Assembly: GCA_026129525.1 (NCBI GenBank)
Contig: JAHCHW010000002.1
Location: 434,001 to 498,000, forward strand
Source of the DNA: Chitinophagales bacterium
GTDB taxonomy: Bacteria > Bacteroidota > Bacteroidia > Chitinophagales > LD1
DNA: 64,000 bases
Direction of reading: 5' to 3'
The notes below the pieces were generated by a model that was not told the DNA's origin, did no database searches, and was given only the letters and a program-made list of their open reading frames with translations. The stretch's first letter is position 1; each line of letters starts with the position of its first letter. The translations under genes were made by a program, and so were the position numbers. Below, in pieces: positions 1 to 7,272 of this stretch.

Positions 1-1
1 A

Positions 2-796
2 AAAGGTATTTGGCAACACGTCCGCAAAAATGGCGAACTGATGTATATGGATATTTCTTCGCATCGAATTGAGTACAACAACCGCAAAGCCATTCTTTCG
101 CTGGCAAAAGATGTTACAGAGCAATTTAAGGCTGAAAACGAGCTAAAGAAAACATACGAGGACGTTCGCAGGTTAAATATGCACTTGCAAACCATACGCG
201 AAGAAGAGCGGGCGGGCATTGCACGCGAAATTCACGATGAACTCGGACAACAACTTACGGGGTTAAAAATGGATGCTTCGTGGTTAGCCAAAAAATTACA
301 ACCTGCCGATAAACAAATCAGTGAAAGATTGAACGATATGCTTTCGTTGATAGATACCACCGTAAAAACTATTCGGAGAATTTCGAGCGATTTGCGTCCG
401 GGTATTTTAGATGACCTTGGGTTGATTGCCGCGTTGGAATGGCAAAGCAGCGAGTTTGAAAAACGTTCGGGAATTGCATGTAAGTTTAAATCGCACTTTA
501 CCGGTAATGAACCCGATAAAATTTTGGCAACCGGAATTTTCCGCATTTATCAGGAAACATTAACCAATGTTATGCGCCATTCAGGTGCAACAGCGGTGGA
601 GGCATACATAGAAAGGTTAGGAGATAAAATTATTCTTACCATTAAAGACAACGGACACGGCTTTGATGAAGAGAAAGTACGGGAAAAGAAAACCCTTGGA
701 CTTGTAGGTATGAAAGAACGAGCCGTTATGCTTGGCGGAGAACTGCAAATAAGTAGTAAACCGGACGAAGGCACTATAGTAAAACTGATTGTTTAG
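2..796 (+). CDS. Sensor histidine kinase, NarL/DegS type (5' end outside window)
   Basis: This is the C-terminal part of a two-component sensor kinase; the reading frame is open back to base 2, so the N-terminus lies upstream of the window. The first residues (GIWQHVRKNGEL) look like the end of a PAS sensor domain. A HisKA_3 dimerisation domain follows with phospho-acceptor histidine in REIHDELGQQL (codon near 233), then a HATPase_c domain with an N-box around NVMRHSG and a G-box with DNGHGF and GLVGMKERA. Kinases of this family phosphorylate LuxR/NarL-type response regulators; none is visible here. It converges on metH with a 13-base gap and no terminator between. Confidence 0.9.
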   Translation, partial: KGIWQHVRKNGELMYMDISSHRIEYNNRKAILSLAKDVTEQFKAENELKKTYEDVRRLNMHLQTIREEERAGIAREIHDELGQQLTGLKMDASWLAKKLQPADKQISERLNDMLSLIDTTVKTIRRISSDLRPGILDDLGLIAALEWQSSEFEKRSGIACKFKSHFTGNEPDKILATGIFRIYQETLTNVMRHSGATAVEAYIERLGDKIILTIKDNGHGFDEEKVREKKTLGLVGMKERAVMLGGELQISSKPDEGTIVKLIV

Positions 797-809
797 TTTT
801 ATTTCTCCA

Positions 810-3800
810 CTAATACCCCAAATTCGGGCGCAGCCATTTTTCCATTTCTTCAACCGAAATTCCTTTTGCTTTTGCCAGTGATTCTACCTGGTCGCGTTGA
901 ATTTTTCCTACGCCAAAGTATTTAGCGTGTGGCGAAGCAAAGTAGAAGCCGCTTACCGATGCAGCCGGATACATGGCGTAACTCTCCGTTAGTTTTATAC
1001 CCGTATTTTTCTCTACATTAAGCAACTCCCATATCTGCGGCTTTAATGTATGGTCGGGGCAAGCAGGGTAACCCGGTGCTGGGCGAATGCCTTGATATTT
1101 TTCACGAATCAAATCTTCGTTGCTCAAATTTTCGTCAGCAGCGTAACCCCAAAATTCTTTTCTAACGCGTTCGTGCATTCTTTCTGCAAATGCTTCAGCC
1201 AATCTATCGGCAAGGGCTTTGAGCATAATGGAGTTGTAGTCGTCATGTTGTTTTTCGAACTCGGCAATTTTCTTTTCAATGTTTAAGCCGGCTGTAACTG
1301 CAAAAAATCCAAGCCCCCCTGCCCCCGAAGGGGGAGTTTGGGTAGGCGCATAAACGTGAATGGTTTCAGGACAATCTTCGTTGTTCGATTGAACAAAATC
1401 TGCCAAACATAAATTTGGCTGACCGCTCTTTTTTGTCTGTTGCCGCATGAATGTAAACGATGCAAGAGGTTGTGCGTTGGCGGTTCCCCCTTCGGGGGTT
1501 AGGGGGCAGGTTGGGTAAATTCCAATCACTCCTTTAGCTGTAATCCATTTTTCAGCAATAACTTTCTTCAATAATGCCTGTGCATCATCAAATAACTTCT
1601 TGGCTTCTTTACCGTACTTATCGCTTTCAAAAATGCGCGGGTAAGTGCCGTTCATTTGCCAGGTTGAAAAGAATGGCGACCAATCAATGTAATTCGATAA
1701 TTCATCTAAAGAATAATCAGCCCACCCCAGCCCTCCCGAAGGGAGGGAGAAAGCACCGTTCTTTTTTGCGTCATCTGATTGGAGGTAACTTTCAACAAAT
1801 GATTTACTTAAAATATTCGGGGTTACTATTCCTTCCCCTTCGGGGAAGGTTAGGATGGGGCGGTTTTTTCTTGCTTCTTCTAACGAAACATATTCCACAT
1901 CACTCCTGCGTTTGGCATGTGCATCGCGCAGCTCGGCATATTCTGCTTTTACTTCTGTCGAAAATTTCTCCTGTTGGTCATCGCTCAATAGCGAACTGGC
2001 TACCGTTACACTCTTGCTGGCATCTAACACATGCACCACATTACCGCTGTAAGCCGGTGCAATTTTTACGGCTGTGTGAATTTTTGAAGTGGTAGCCCCA
2101 CCAATCAGCAAAGGTTGTTTGAAACCGAGCCGTTCCATTTCGCTTGCCACATGCACCATCTCATCTAATGAAGGTGTAATCAATCCGCTCAAACCAATAA
2201 TGTCGGCATTTTCTGCTTTAGCTCGCTCAAGAATTTTATCGGCAGGCACCATTACGCCCATGTCAATAATTTCGTAGTTGTTACAAGCCAACACCACGCC
2301 TACAATATTTTTTCCAATATCGTGCACATCGCCTTTAACGGTAGCGAGCAAAATACGACCAGCCCCCCTGCCCCCCAAGGGGGGAGTTTGGGGTTGCGCT
2401 TCGCTTTCGAGCGCGGTCTTTAATTGTTGGAGAACAGATTCTGTGTTTGCAATTACTTCCTCATTGGTAAAACGAATAACGCTATATCCTGTATTGTTCA
2501 GCCATTCAGTTCGTTCAGCATCGCTGATTTTGTTTTCGGGCAGTTGGTGAATGCCTCCATCAATTTCAACAACCAGTTTTTTATCAAGGCAAACAAAATC
2601 GGCAATGAACTGCCCGATAATATGTTGCCTGCGGAATTTGTAGCCGTTAAACCTTTTTCCTCTTACCAACTCCCAAAAACACTTTTCGGCTTCTGTTGGT
2701 TTGCTTCTGTGGTTCTTCACAAATTCTTTCAGCAAATTGTAAGTAACGGGGTCAGCCGTTTCATACGAAAATCTTTTCCGTTTGGCGCTTCCCTCATTCC
2801 CCCTTTGGGGGGCAGGGGGGGCTAAGTATGGTTCAAGTATAGCCACTGCTTTCTTCATCACTCTTGCGCTCTTAACCACCTGTGGCAAAAACATTTTTCC
2901 CGAACCAAAAAGGTCGCCCACTACGTTCATTCCACTCATCAAAGGTCCTTCAATAACCAACAATGGTCTTTTGTATTTCTCTAATGCTTCTTGTGTATCA
3001 ATCTCAATAAAATCAGTAATACCTTTAACCAGCGAATGCGAAAGGCGTTCTTCTACTGTCCCGCTTCGCCATAATAATTCATCACCGCTTTCTTTTTTTC
3101 CCTTTTGCTTTACAGTTTCTGCAAATGCAAGCAATCGTTCAGTGGCATCATCTCTTCGGTCGAGCAACACATCTTCTACATGCTCCAATAAATCTTTCGG
3201 AATGTCGTCATAAACTTCCAGCATACTCGGATTTACAATACCCATGTCCATGCCGTGTTTTATTCCATGATATAAAAATGCCGAGTGCATGGCTTCGCGC
3301 ACGGCATTATTTCCGCGGAATGAAAACGATACGTTACTCACTCCACCACTCACATGCGCATGAGGCAAATTTTCTTTTATCCATTTAGTAGCGCGGAAAA
3401 AGTCAATGGCATTTTTGCGGTGCTCTTCCATACCGGTTCCTACCGGAAAAATGTTCGGGTCGAAAATGATGTCCTCGGGTGGGAAGCCAACTTTCTCGGT
3501 TAGAATTTTGTAAGCACGCTCGCAAATTTGAATTCTGCGTTCATAAGTATCGGCTTGCCCCACTTCATCAAATGCCATTACAATTACAGCCGCGCCATAT
3601 TCGCGCACCAGCGTGGCTTGACGAATAAATTCTTCCTCGCCACCTTTCAGTGAAATAGAATTTACAATTCCTTTTCCTTGAATACACTTCAAGCCGGCTT
3701 CAATAACTTCCCATTTGCTACTGTCAATCATAATGGGCACACGCGCAATATCAGGTTCGCTGGCAATAAGGTGCAAAAATTTTACCATCGCCTCTTTGCC

Positions 3801-5024
3801 GTCAATCATGCCTTCGTCCATGTTCACGTCAATTACCTGTGCTCCGCCTTCTACTTGTTCGCGAGCTACCGAAAGCGCTTCGTCAAATTTTTCCTCTTTA
3901 ATCAAACGTAAAAATGCTTTGGAGCCGGTTACGTTAGTGCGCTCGCCTACATTCAAAAAATTGCTGTCGGGACGAATTTCCACCGGCTCTAATCCGCTTA
4001 ATCGTGTAAAATGAAATGCCTGCGGAATTTTACGCGGGGGAAATTTTTTAGCCACTTCGGCAAATACTTTAATGTGCTCAGGCGTAGTGCCGCAGCATCC
4101 GCCTATTATGTTTACAAAGCCACTCTTCACAAAATCTTCCAACGCTTCGCCCATCATCTGCGGAGTTTCATCGTAGCCGCCAAACGCATTGGGCAAACCT
4201 GCGTTTGGGTAGGCGCTTGTAAAGCACAAAGCGGTTTTTGAAATGGCTTCCATGTGCGGGCGCATTTCTTTTGCACCCAAAGCGCAATTCAATCCTACGC
4301 TAAATGGTTTTACGTGCGCTACTGAGGTGTAAAATGCTTCGGGCGTTTGTCCGCTCAAAGTTCTGCCGCTGGCATCGGTAATGGTTCCCGAAATCATAAT
4401 CGGCAAATCGGTTCCCTTTTCTTTCTGCACTAAATCAATGGCGAACAAAGCCGCTTTTGCATTCAGCGTATCGAAAATGGTTTCTACCAACAGAATATCT
4501 ACTCCGCCATCAATCAATCCGCGCGCTTGCTCGGTGTAAGCATCTACCAGTTCATCAAAACTAATAGCACGAAAACCCGGGCGGTTTACATCGGGCGAAA
4601 GTGAGGCGGTGCGGTTAGTGGGACCGAAAGCGCCTGCTACAAAAGCCCCCCTGCCCCCCGAAGGGGAGGCTTTGAAAGCAGCCACTGCTTTCTTAGCCAA
4701 ACGTGCGCCTTCGTAGTTGATGCGGTAAACTTCTTTTTCGAGTTTGTAATCGGCTTGTGCAATCCATGTGCCGCTGAAAGTGTTGGTTTCAATAATGTCG
4801 GCTCCGGCTTGTAAGTATTCTAAGTGAATTTGCTCAATAATATCGGGGCGGGTAATGTTCAACAAATCGTTGTTGCCCTTTAAATCGTGCGAGTGGTTTT
4901 TAAAATCGTTGCCGCGGAAATCTTCTTCGCTCAATTTATAGCGTTGAATCATAGTACCCATAGCGCCATCGAGCACAAGTATGCGCTCGTTACAAAGTTG
5001 AGTGAGTTGTTGTTTTATGGTCAT
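810..5024 (-). CDS. metH: Cobalamin-dependent methionine synthase with an inserted DUF559 endonuclease domain
   Basis: MetH moves a methyl group from 5-methyl-tetrahydrofolate through cobalamin to homocysteine. In order: homocysteine-binding barrel (about 1-330, zinc ligands in [10 protein letters not shown]), pterin-binding domain (about 350-620), cobalamin cap (about 640-735), cobalamin domain with the DxHxxG motif in GDVHDIGKN (His about 901), and the AdoMet reactivation domain with [13 protein letters not shown]. The protein is about 1,404 residues; E. coli MetH has 1,227. Most of the excess is a DUF559 domain (residues about 734-888) in the linker before the cobalamin domain; further short insertions coincide with GC-rich palindromes. 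The ATG at 5024 is preferred over an upstream in-frame ATG at 5120 because its product starts like other MetH proteins ([19 protein letters not shown]). A SAM-I riboswitch lies upstream. Confidence 0.97.
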   Translation of the reverse strand: MTIKQQLTQLCNERILVLDGAMGTMIQRYKLSEEDFRGNDFKNHSHDLKGNNDLLNITRPDIIEQIHLEYLQAGADIIETNTFSGTWIAQADYKLEKEVYRINYEGARLAKKAVAAFKASPSGGRGAFVAGAFGPTNRTASLSPDVNRPGFRAISFDELVDAYTEQARGLIDGGVDILLVETIFDTLNAKAALFAIDLVQKEKGTDLPIMISGTITDASGRTLSGQTPEAFYTSVAHVKPFSVGLNCALGAKEMRPHMEAISKTALCFTSAYPNAGLPNAFGGYDETPQMMGEALEDFVKSGFVNIIGGCCGTTPEHIKVFAEVAKKFPPRKIPQAFHFTRLSGLEPVEIRPDSNFLNVGERTNVTGSKAFLRLIKEEKFDEALSVAREQVEGGAQVIDVNMDEGMIDGKEAMVKFLHLIASEPDIARVPIMIDSSKWEVIEAGLKCIQGKGIVNSISLKGGEEEFIRQATLVREYGAAVIVMAFDEVGQADTYERRIQICERAYKILTEKVGFPPEDIIFDPNIFPVGTGMEEHRKNAIDFFRATKWIKENLPHAHVSGGVSNVSFSFRGNNAVREAMHSAFLYHGIKHGMDMGIVNPSMLEVYDDIPKDLLEHVEDVLLDRRDDATERLLAFAETVKQKGKKESGDELLWRSGTVEERLSHSLVKGITDFIEIDTQEALEKYKRPLLVIEGPLMSGMNVVGDLFGSGKMFLPQVVKSARVMKKAVAILEPYLAPPAPQRGNEGSAKRKRFSYETADPVTYNLLKEFVKNHRSKPTEAEKCFWELVRGKRFNGYKFRRQHIIGQFIADFVCLDKKLVVEIDGGIHQLPENKISDAERTEWLNNTGYSVIRFTNEEVIANTESVLQQLKTALESEAQPQTPPLGGRGAGRILLATVKGDVHDIGKNIVGVVLACNNYEIIDMGVMVPADKILERAKAENADIIGLSGLITPSLDEMVHVASEMERLGFKQPLLIGGATTSKIHTAVKIAPAYSGNVVHVLDASKSVTVASSLLSDDQQEKFSTEVKAEYAELRDAHAKRRSDVEYVSLEEARKNRPILTFPEGEGIVTPNILSKSFVESYLQSDDAKKNGAFSLPSGGLGWADYSLDELSNYIDWSPFFSTWQMNGTYPRIFESDKYGKEAKKLFDDAQALLKKVIAEKWITAKGVIGIYPTCPLTPEGGTANAQPLASFTFMRQQTKKSGQPNLCLADFVQSNNEDCPETIHVYAPTQTPPSGAGGLGFFAVTAGLNIEKKIAEFEKQHDDYNSIMLKALADRLAEAFAERMHERVRKEFWGYAADENLSNEDLIREKYQGIRPAPGYPACPDHTLKPQIWELLNVEKNTGIKLTESYAMYPAASVSGFYFASPHAKYFGVGKIQRDQVESLAKAKGISVEEMEKWLRPNLGY
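1311..1342. repeat. GC-rich palindromic repeat inside metH (copy 1)
   Basis: A short C-run, CTG, C-run, GAAG, G-run element. It is read in the metH frame as a Pro/Gly-rich loop (TPPSGAGG) in the reactivation domain, at a place where E. coli MetH has an unrelated loop. Confidence 0.75.
1484..1514. repeat. GC-rich palindromic repeat inside metH (copy 2, opposite orientation)
   Basis: The element has the form CCCCC-TTC-GGGGG followed by TTAGGGGGCAGG. It is inverted relative to copy 1 and is translated as CPLTPEGG in a variable loop of the reactivation domain. Confidence 0.7.
1721..1750. repeat. GC-rich palindromic repeat inside metH (copy 3, diverged)
   Basis: The core CCCTCCCGAAGGGAGGG is a near-perfect palindrome preceded by a second C-rich block. 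It is translated as SLPSGGLGW within the region where this MetH is longer than the E. coli protein. Confidence 0.65.
1829..1863. repeat. GC-rich palindromic repeat inside metH (copy 4, diverged)
   Basis: The core CCTTCCCCTTCGGGGAAGG is palindromic and is followed by a TTAGGATGGGG tail like that of copy 2. It is translated as TFPEGEG in a variable loop. Confidence 0.65.
2361..2823 (-). mobile_element. DUF559 endonuclease-coding insert in metH, bracketed by inverted GC-rich repeats
   Basis: The segment is in frame with metH and encodes about 154 residues absent from E. coli MetH, whose cap and cobalamin domains are joined there by a short linker. At each end is the same GC-rich element (AGCCCCCCTGCCCCCCAA type) in opposite orientation, at 2361-2395 and 2797-2823. 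Between them is a full DUF559 (PD-(D/E)XK, Vsr-like) domain with motifs TEAEK, RRQ, ADFVC, VVEIDG and GYSVIRF, so the catalytic acidic residues look intact. There are no intein splice motifs, so the domain is probably translated as part of MetH. That it is mobile is inferred from the repeat boundaries and the known MetH layout. Confidence 0.7.
4644..4672. repeat. GC-rich palindromic repeat inside metH (copy 7)
   Basis: The element has the form GCCCCCCTG-CCCCCCGAAGGGG-AGGC, the same family as the copies that bracket the DUF559 insert. It is translated as SPSGGRGA in a loop of the homocysteine-binding domain just before [13 protein letters not shown]. Confidence 0.75.
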
Positions 5025-5033
5025 ATATGTTTT

Positions 5034-5109
5034 GTTACGCAGAGATACACAGAGTTTATCGCAGAGGTTCGCAGAGTAGTATCTCTGCAGTTCTCCGCGT
5101 ATTTCTGTG
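5034..5109. repeat. Degenerate CTCTGCG/CGCAGAG iterated repeat in the metH 5' leader
   Basis: The segment carries several copies of CGCAGAG or CACAGAG at short spacing. Read on the minus strand it alternates CTCTGCGAAC, CTCTGCGATAAA and CTCTGTGTAT. I know repeats of this style as common intergenic repeats in Bacteroidota genomes. It lies between the riboswitch and the metH start codon, so it is transcribed as part of the leader. Confidence 0.6.
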
Positions 5110-5126
5110 ATACCTTTCAAAAAAAT

Positions 5127-5243
5127 CTTATCAGGAAAGAAGAAGCGACATTCTTATCTTTCAGGAGTTGGCACCTTTTCTCGCACTTGGGCGGATGGTT
5201 GTCAAGACGTCAACGGGCCTGTCCCTCGGTCTTTCTTGATAAG
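5127..5243 (-). promoter_or_regulatory. SAM-I (S-box) riboswitch controlling metH
   Basis: On the minus strand the conserved SAM-I elements occur in order: the P1 5' arm CTTATCAAGAAAG, GAGGGACAGGCCC, GACAACC, the pseudoknot/internal-loop segment GGTGCCAACTCC, a P4 helix AAGAA...TTCTT, and the P1 3' arm CTTTCCTGATAAG. A run of seven T follows directly after P1. The aptamer lies about 100 bases upstream of the metH ATG, which fits feedback by S-adenosylmethionine on methionine synthesis. The T-run immediately after P1 might let the ligand-bound P1 act as a terminator; that part is inference. Confidence 0.95.
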
Positions 5244-5263
5244 CAGTTCTTCAAAGAGCAGTG

Positions 5264-5293
5264 CAAATATAAGCGAACCTATATCAGTTGCAA
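5264..5293 (-). promoter_or_regulatory. Predicted Bacteroidota-type promoter of metH
   Basis: On the minus strand, TTG (5291-5293) is followed after 19 bases by TATATTTG (5264-5271). This matches the Bacteroidota -33/-7 consensus TTG...TAnnTTTG. The predicted start would be a few bases downstream, about 10 bases before the riboswitch. Confidence 0.7.
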
Positions 5294-5295
5294 CA

Positions 5296-5958
5296 TTACC
5301 AGCGCGGACGAAGCAAATTCAATCTGAAATCTAAGTTCAAACTAACGGAATGAATAAAGCCTCTGTCGGTATTATTCAGTTTCGACTCAAAAGCATTCAA
5401 CGTATAGTTGGGACCTATCAGGAAAGAAAATCTGCGTTTCGTAATTTCAAAATTTAACCCCGCTGTAAGCGCCCAGCGGCTTTTCCATTGGTCTTTGTAT
5501 TTGGTTTTTACTCCGGTATCGCGGTTAAATGTAAACCCGTTAAAACTGCCCACTCCTAAACAAGGCGTAATAGCAAATGGTACTTTTTTGGTTCGTACCT
5601 TGGCGGCATATTCCATAAGAAAAAAATGTGTGAACACATTTCTGCGGAAGTCAACCTGTTGTGTAACGTCTGTTCCTTTAGTGTCATCTACATAATCGGT
5701 TACAAACTCTTTTACAAAAGCATGTTTGTAATCGAACTTATACCCTAACCGAAAACCTTTTACGCCAAAAAGCACTTCTGCCCCGGCAGGTATAGCCACG
5801 CTTTGGGCTTTGGTAGTAAACTTGGGGTTATAGCCCTGGTAACCATAAAACATGCCCGCAGCACCGGTTTGCACGCCAATCAAAAATTCGTAGCGGTTTA
5901 GCGAAGAAGCAGCAAGGCATGTGTAAACACCTAACAGAATAAGTGTTGTCTTTTTCAT
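5296..5958 (-). CDS. Secreted protein, probable outer-membrane beta-barrel, unknown function
   Basis: The 220-residue product begins with a signal peptide (MKKTTLILLGVYTCLAASS). The rest alternates short amphipathic strands with aromatic residues (GFRLGYKFDYKHAF, RRFSFLIGPNYTLNAF) and ends with strand-like SLNLDFRLNL, a pattern typical of small outer-membrane barrels of Bacteroidota. I do not recognise a specific family. Its stop codon lies beside the metH promoter and it points the same way, but the metH promoter and riboswitch suggest metH is regulated separately. Divergent from metF. Confidence 0.75.
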   Translation of the reverse strand: MKKTTLILLGVYTCLAASSLNRYEFLIGVQTGAAGMFYGYQGYNPKFTTKAQSVAIPAGAEVLFGVKGFRLGYKFDYKHAFVKEFVTDYVDDTKGTDVTQQVDFRRNVFTHFFLMEYAAKVRTKKVPFAITPCLGVGSFNGFTFNRDTGVKTKYKDQWKSRWALTAGLNFEITKRRFSFLIGPNYTLNAFESKLNNTDRGFIHSVSLNLDFRLNLLRPRW

Positions 5959-6030
5959 ATTACACGGCTTTATGAAGGCAATTTCAATGTAAATACAATA
6001 GCCATTACATTAGCGCCTCAAATTTATAAA

Positions 6031-6987
6031 GTGAAAGTAACCGAACATTTACAAAAAGCTAATGGCAATACACTTTTCAGTATTGAAGTGCTTCCTCCGC
6101 AGAAAGGAAAAACGATTGATGACTTGCTGAAAGTGATTGAACCGCTGATGGAGTTTAAGCCGCCCTTTATAGATGTTACTTATCACCGCGAAGAAATTAT
6201 TTACAAAAAACGCCCCGATGGGTTGGTAGAAGAAGTGCCCTTGCGTAAGCGCCCCGGCACTGTGGGCATTTGCGCTGCCATAAAAGGCAGATTTAATGTT
6301 GATACCGTTCCGCATTTGGTTTGCGGAGGATTTACGCCCGAAGAAACCGAAGATGCCTTGTTTACACTGCATTATTTAGGCATAAACAATGTGTTGCTTT
6401 TGCAGGGCGATGCCGACAAAAATCCGAAAACCACCAATATAAAATCTAACCAGCACCGCTATGCATCTGATTTGGTGGCACAGGTTTCGTTAATGAATCA
6501 GGGGCGGTTTTTACACGAAGAAACCGAGAACGAAATGAAAACCAATTTTTGCATTGGTGTGGCAGGCTACCCCGAAAAACACTTTGAAGCACCTAACCTG
6601 ACTACCGACATGAAATGGCTGAAACATAAAGTGGACTGTGGTGCCGAGTATATTGTTACGCAAATGTTTTTCGACAATAAAAAGTATTTGGAGTTTATTG
6701 CTAAGTGCAAGGAGAAAGGCATTACCGTGCCCATTATACCCGGGCTTAAGCCTTTAGCCTCAAAAGCACAGTTAACCACACTGCCCAAAATGTTTCATAT
6801 TGATATACCCGAAGAATTAGCCAACGAAGCCGAAAAGTGCAAAGACGATAAAGCCATAAAGCAATTGGGTATTGAATGGTGTATTGCCCAATCGAAAGAA
6901 CTGAAAGCTGCGGGTGTTCCCTGCCTGCATTATTACACCATGAGCCGCAGCGAGGCCACTGTTGAAATTGCCAAGGCGGTGTTCTGA
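6031..6987 (+). CDS. metF: Methylenetetrahydrofolate reductase
   Basis: MetF reduces 5,10-methylene-tetrahydrofolate to 5-methyl-tetrahydrofolate, the methyl donor used by MetH next door. The 318-residue length fits the bacterial family. Visible features include FSIEVLPPQKGKTIDDL at the N-terminus, FIDVTYHRE, LLLQGDADK, and the flavin/folate-site region GVAGYPEKHFEAPN with QMFFDN. The start is a GTG at 6031: no in-frame ATG exists in the upstream open stretch, and KVTEHLQ is the usual N-terminus in this phylum. No SAM riboswitch is seen on this side. Confidence 0.95.
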   Translation: MKVTEHLQKANGNTLFSIEVLPPQKGKTIDDLLKVIEPLMEFKPPFIDVTYHREEIIYKKRPDGLVEEVPLRKRPGTVGICAAIKGRFNVDTVPHLVCGGFTPEETEDALFTLHYLGINNVLLLQGDADKNPKTTNIKSNQHRYASDLVAQVSLMNQGRFLHEETENEMKTNFCIGVAGYPEKHFEAPNLTTDMKWLKHKVDCGAEYIVTQMFFDNKKYLEFIAKCKEKGITVPIIPGLKPLASKAQLTTLPKMFHIDIPEELANEAEKCKDDKAIKQLGIEWCIAQSKELKAAGVPCLHYYTMSRSEATVEIAKAVF

Positions 6988-7006
6988 TAGGATTTACTCA
7001 AACTCA

Positions 7007-7209
7007 GGAATTGATTCCCTCACGTGCGGAATTGGTTCCTACACGTGCGGGATTGGTTCCTACACGTGCGGAATTGGTTCCTACACGTGCAGAATTGGTT
7101 CCTACACGTGCGGAATTGGTTCCTACACGTGCAGAATTGGTTCCTACACGTGCAGAATTGGTTCCTACACGTGCAGAATTGGTTCCTACACGTGCGGAAT
7201 TGGTTCTTA
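7007..7209. repeat. 21-bp tandem repeat, nine full copies
   Basis: Nine contiguous 21-base units occupy 7021-7209, each starting CACGTGC and ending GGTTCCTA, with a partial copy before. Differences are mainly GCGGAATT, GCGGGATT or GCAGAATT. Each unit carries the palindrome CACGTG. Because 21 is a multiple of three, several frames stay open, but there is no start signal or protein character to support a gene. The array lies just after the metF stop and before a convergent terminator. Confidence 0.9.
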
Positions 7210-7212
7210 AAC

Positions 7213-7250
7213 AAAAAAACTCTGCACGAGTTAACGCACAGAGTTTTTGT
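7213..7250. terminator. Bidirectional terminator between metF and the giant secreted-protein gene
   Basis: The stem AAAAACTCTG (7215-7224) pairs with CAGAGTTTTT (7239-7248), with A-rich sequence on one side and T-rich on the other. It can terminate both converging transcripts. Confidence 0.75.
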
Positions 7251-7272
7251 TCGGGAGTTTTCGGGGGTTATT

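Noticed and set aside
2361-2823. DUF559 as a separate gene or as an intein
   Set aside because: It is in frame with metH on both sides with no stop or start codon usage of its own and no splice-site residues, so it is treated as an insert within MetH.
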